This document shows positions 63,037 to 64,000 of a DNA stretch of 64,000 bases, in pieces (the first letter of the stretch is position 1; each line of letters opens with the position of its first letter). The stretch spans positions 565,874 to 629,873 of the forward strand of contig CH003035.1 of NCBI GenBank assembly GCA_000149265.1, given 5' to 3'. Origin of the DNA: Ciona savignyi (taxonomy: Eukaryota; Chordata; Ascidiacea; Phlebobranchia; Cionidae). A program made the translations under genes and the position numbers. The notes below the pieces were generated by a model. That model did not search any database. It was not told where the DNA came from and worked only from the letters and a program-made list of their open reading frames with translations.

Positions 63037-64000
63037 GTAAGCTGACATATTAACAGCTGAGATAAACCTAGCTTTTTTAAACTGCTTGGTTAGAAGTGTA
63101 GTAAAAACTAGGGCCCAACAATAATTGTAAAAAAAGTATCCATAATTAACTGTCACATATCATAATAATCTCTATTATCAAGTAAACATGGGGGATTTCC
63201 AAAATATAAACTAAACGTCTTTAATGGATTCAAATGCTTTACTTTATAATCAATAAAACTATAGTTTGTCGTTAAATAAGGCTTGGAAGTAAAATCAACT
63301 TTATTTCAAATTTTTGCAATAAGATTACAACCTAATGTGTAAAACCTAACCACACTTTATACCTGCTAAAGGAAAAGGCTGTGTATTTGCGTCAGAAACA
63401 ACAAGTTTTCCATTTGCTGATAAAGCATAGTTTCGTAAATATTGCTTTCTCAAAGTTTTTCAAGTAACTTTAATTTCAAAAAACACCATTCACATTTGTT
63501 TGATTGTCAACGTAATATAAACAACCATTCACACATAGATTGTTGAACTTTATATTGCGTAATAAAAGCATACGCTTTCCACCTTCCTAGTTTAGCAAAC
63601 ACCATTTAATATTCACCTTCCCAGTTTAGACATTAAAAATGGCTGTTATCTTCCTAGGAAAAGTAAACAATAATTTACCATTTATCACAATTTAACGGCA
63701 GTAAATCTATATAAAATTAATTACTACAAATTCATCTAATAAATGAACGCATGAAATTTTATTCTTTGTGCTAATTAAAACCTTTTGTTTAATTGGAATA
63801 AATTTTGCCTGTGCAAAAGAGTGTCTCTAAACAACATCTTTTGCTTATGGAAAATTGCGTGCTATTTAAAGGTGCAATAAACCATGTGATTAAAGCCCTG
63901 ATAAATTGACCTTCTTTTTTTGTGTGTGTGCGTTTTAATAATGGCTGTCCACTAAAAAAAAATTGTTTTGGTACTTGCTAAACTCAAACTATTTTTTAAT
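63037..64000 (+). other. PHACTR intron, runs off the window
   Basis: No further PHACTR exon is recognised before the window ends. No repeat is seen. Confidence 0.5.

Overview
The window reads as nuclear DNA of a tunicate, most likely a Ciona-like ascidian. It is AT-rich and holds compact intron-rich animal genes whose closest relatives I recognise are chordate proteins (MB21D2, FAAH1, ZDHHC5/8, CFAP45, PHACTR, TXNDC17). It also carries many copies of one tRNA-derived SINE that resembles what I remember of the Ciona element Cics-1. Species assignment is inference. Two runs of exactly 100 N are assembly gaps.

Layout, left to right. 317-991 (-) is a small THAP-domain gene. 1.2-4.5 kb is a transposon-rich strip: a LINE-like tail, a SINE fragment, a pogo-like element and two hAT-like elements. 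5.2-7.3 kb (+) is a complete seven-exon alpha-tubulin gene with a recognisable promoter. 8.8-14.6 kb (-) is a complete twelve-exon CFAP45 gene, a ciliary microtubule inner protein, with an RFX X-box-like palindrome just upstream. 16.9-23.3 kb (+) is a complete ten-exon MB21D2 orthologue. 24.0-25.2 kb (-) holds a CCDC59/TAP26-like gene with an apparent frameshift behind an intronless TXNDC17. 25.4-27.1 kb is nested repeats. 27.6-28.7 kb (-) is an unfamiliar secreted protein with LDL-receptor class A modules, a Thr tract and a Cys/Lys-rich repeat; a decayed inverted copy of one of its exons lies just outside it. 31.2-40.4 kb (-) is a thirteen-exon ZDHHC5/8 palmitoyltransferase. 43.3-47.3 kb (-) is an SLC22 transporter with one apparent frameshift, and a stray SLC22-like exon on the other strand lies past the second gap. 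51.3-58.3 kb (+) is a complete eleven-exon FAAH1. 59.4-60.6 kb is a decayed tandem repeat of about 330 bp. 61.3 kb onward (+) is the start of a PHACTR-family gene that runs off the window.

How the genes relate: alpha-tubulin and CFAP45 are both axonemal microtubule components and sit tail to tail; both have a first coding exon that carries only the ATG. TXNDC17 and CCDC59 lie 335 bp apart on one strand, which could be a small operon of the kind tunicates use, but this is not shown. The remaining genes look like unrelated neighbours. Exon boundaries were assembled by hand from GT/AG sites, codon phase and family similarity. Every multi-exon model listed closes in frame except CCDC59 and SLC22, where the break is noted.
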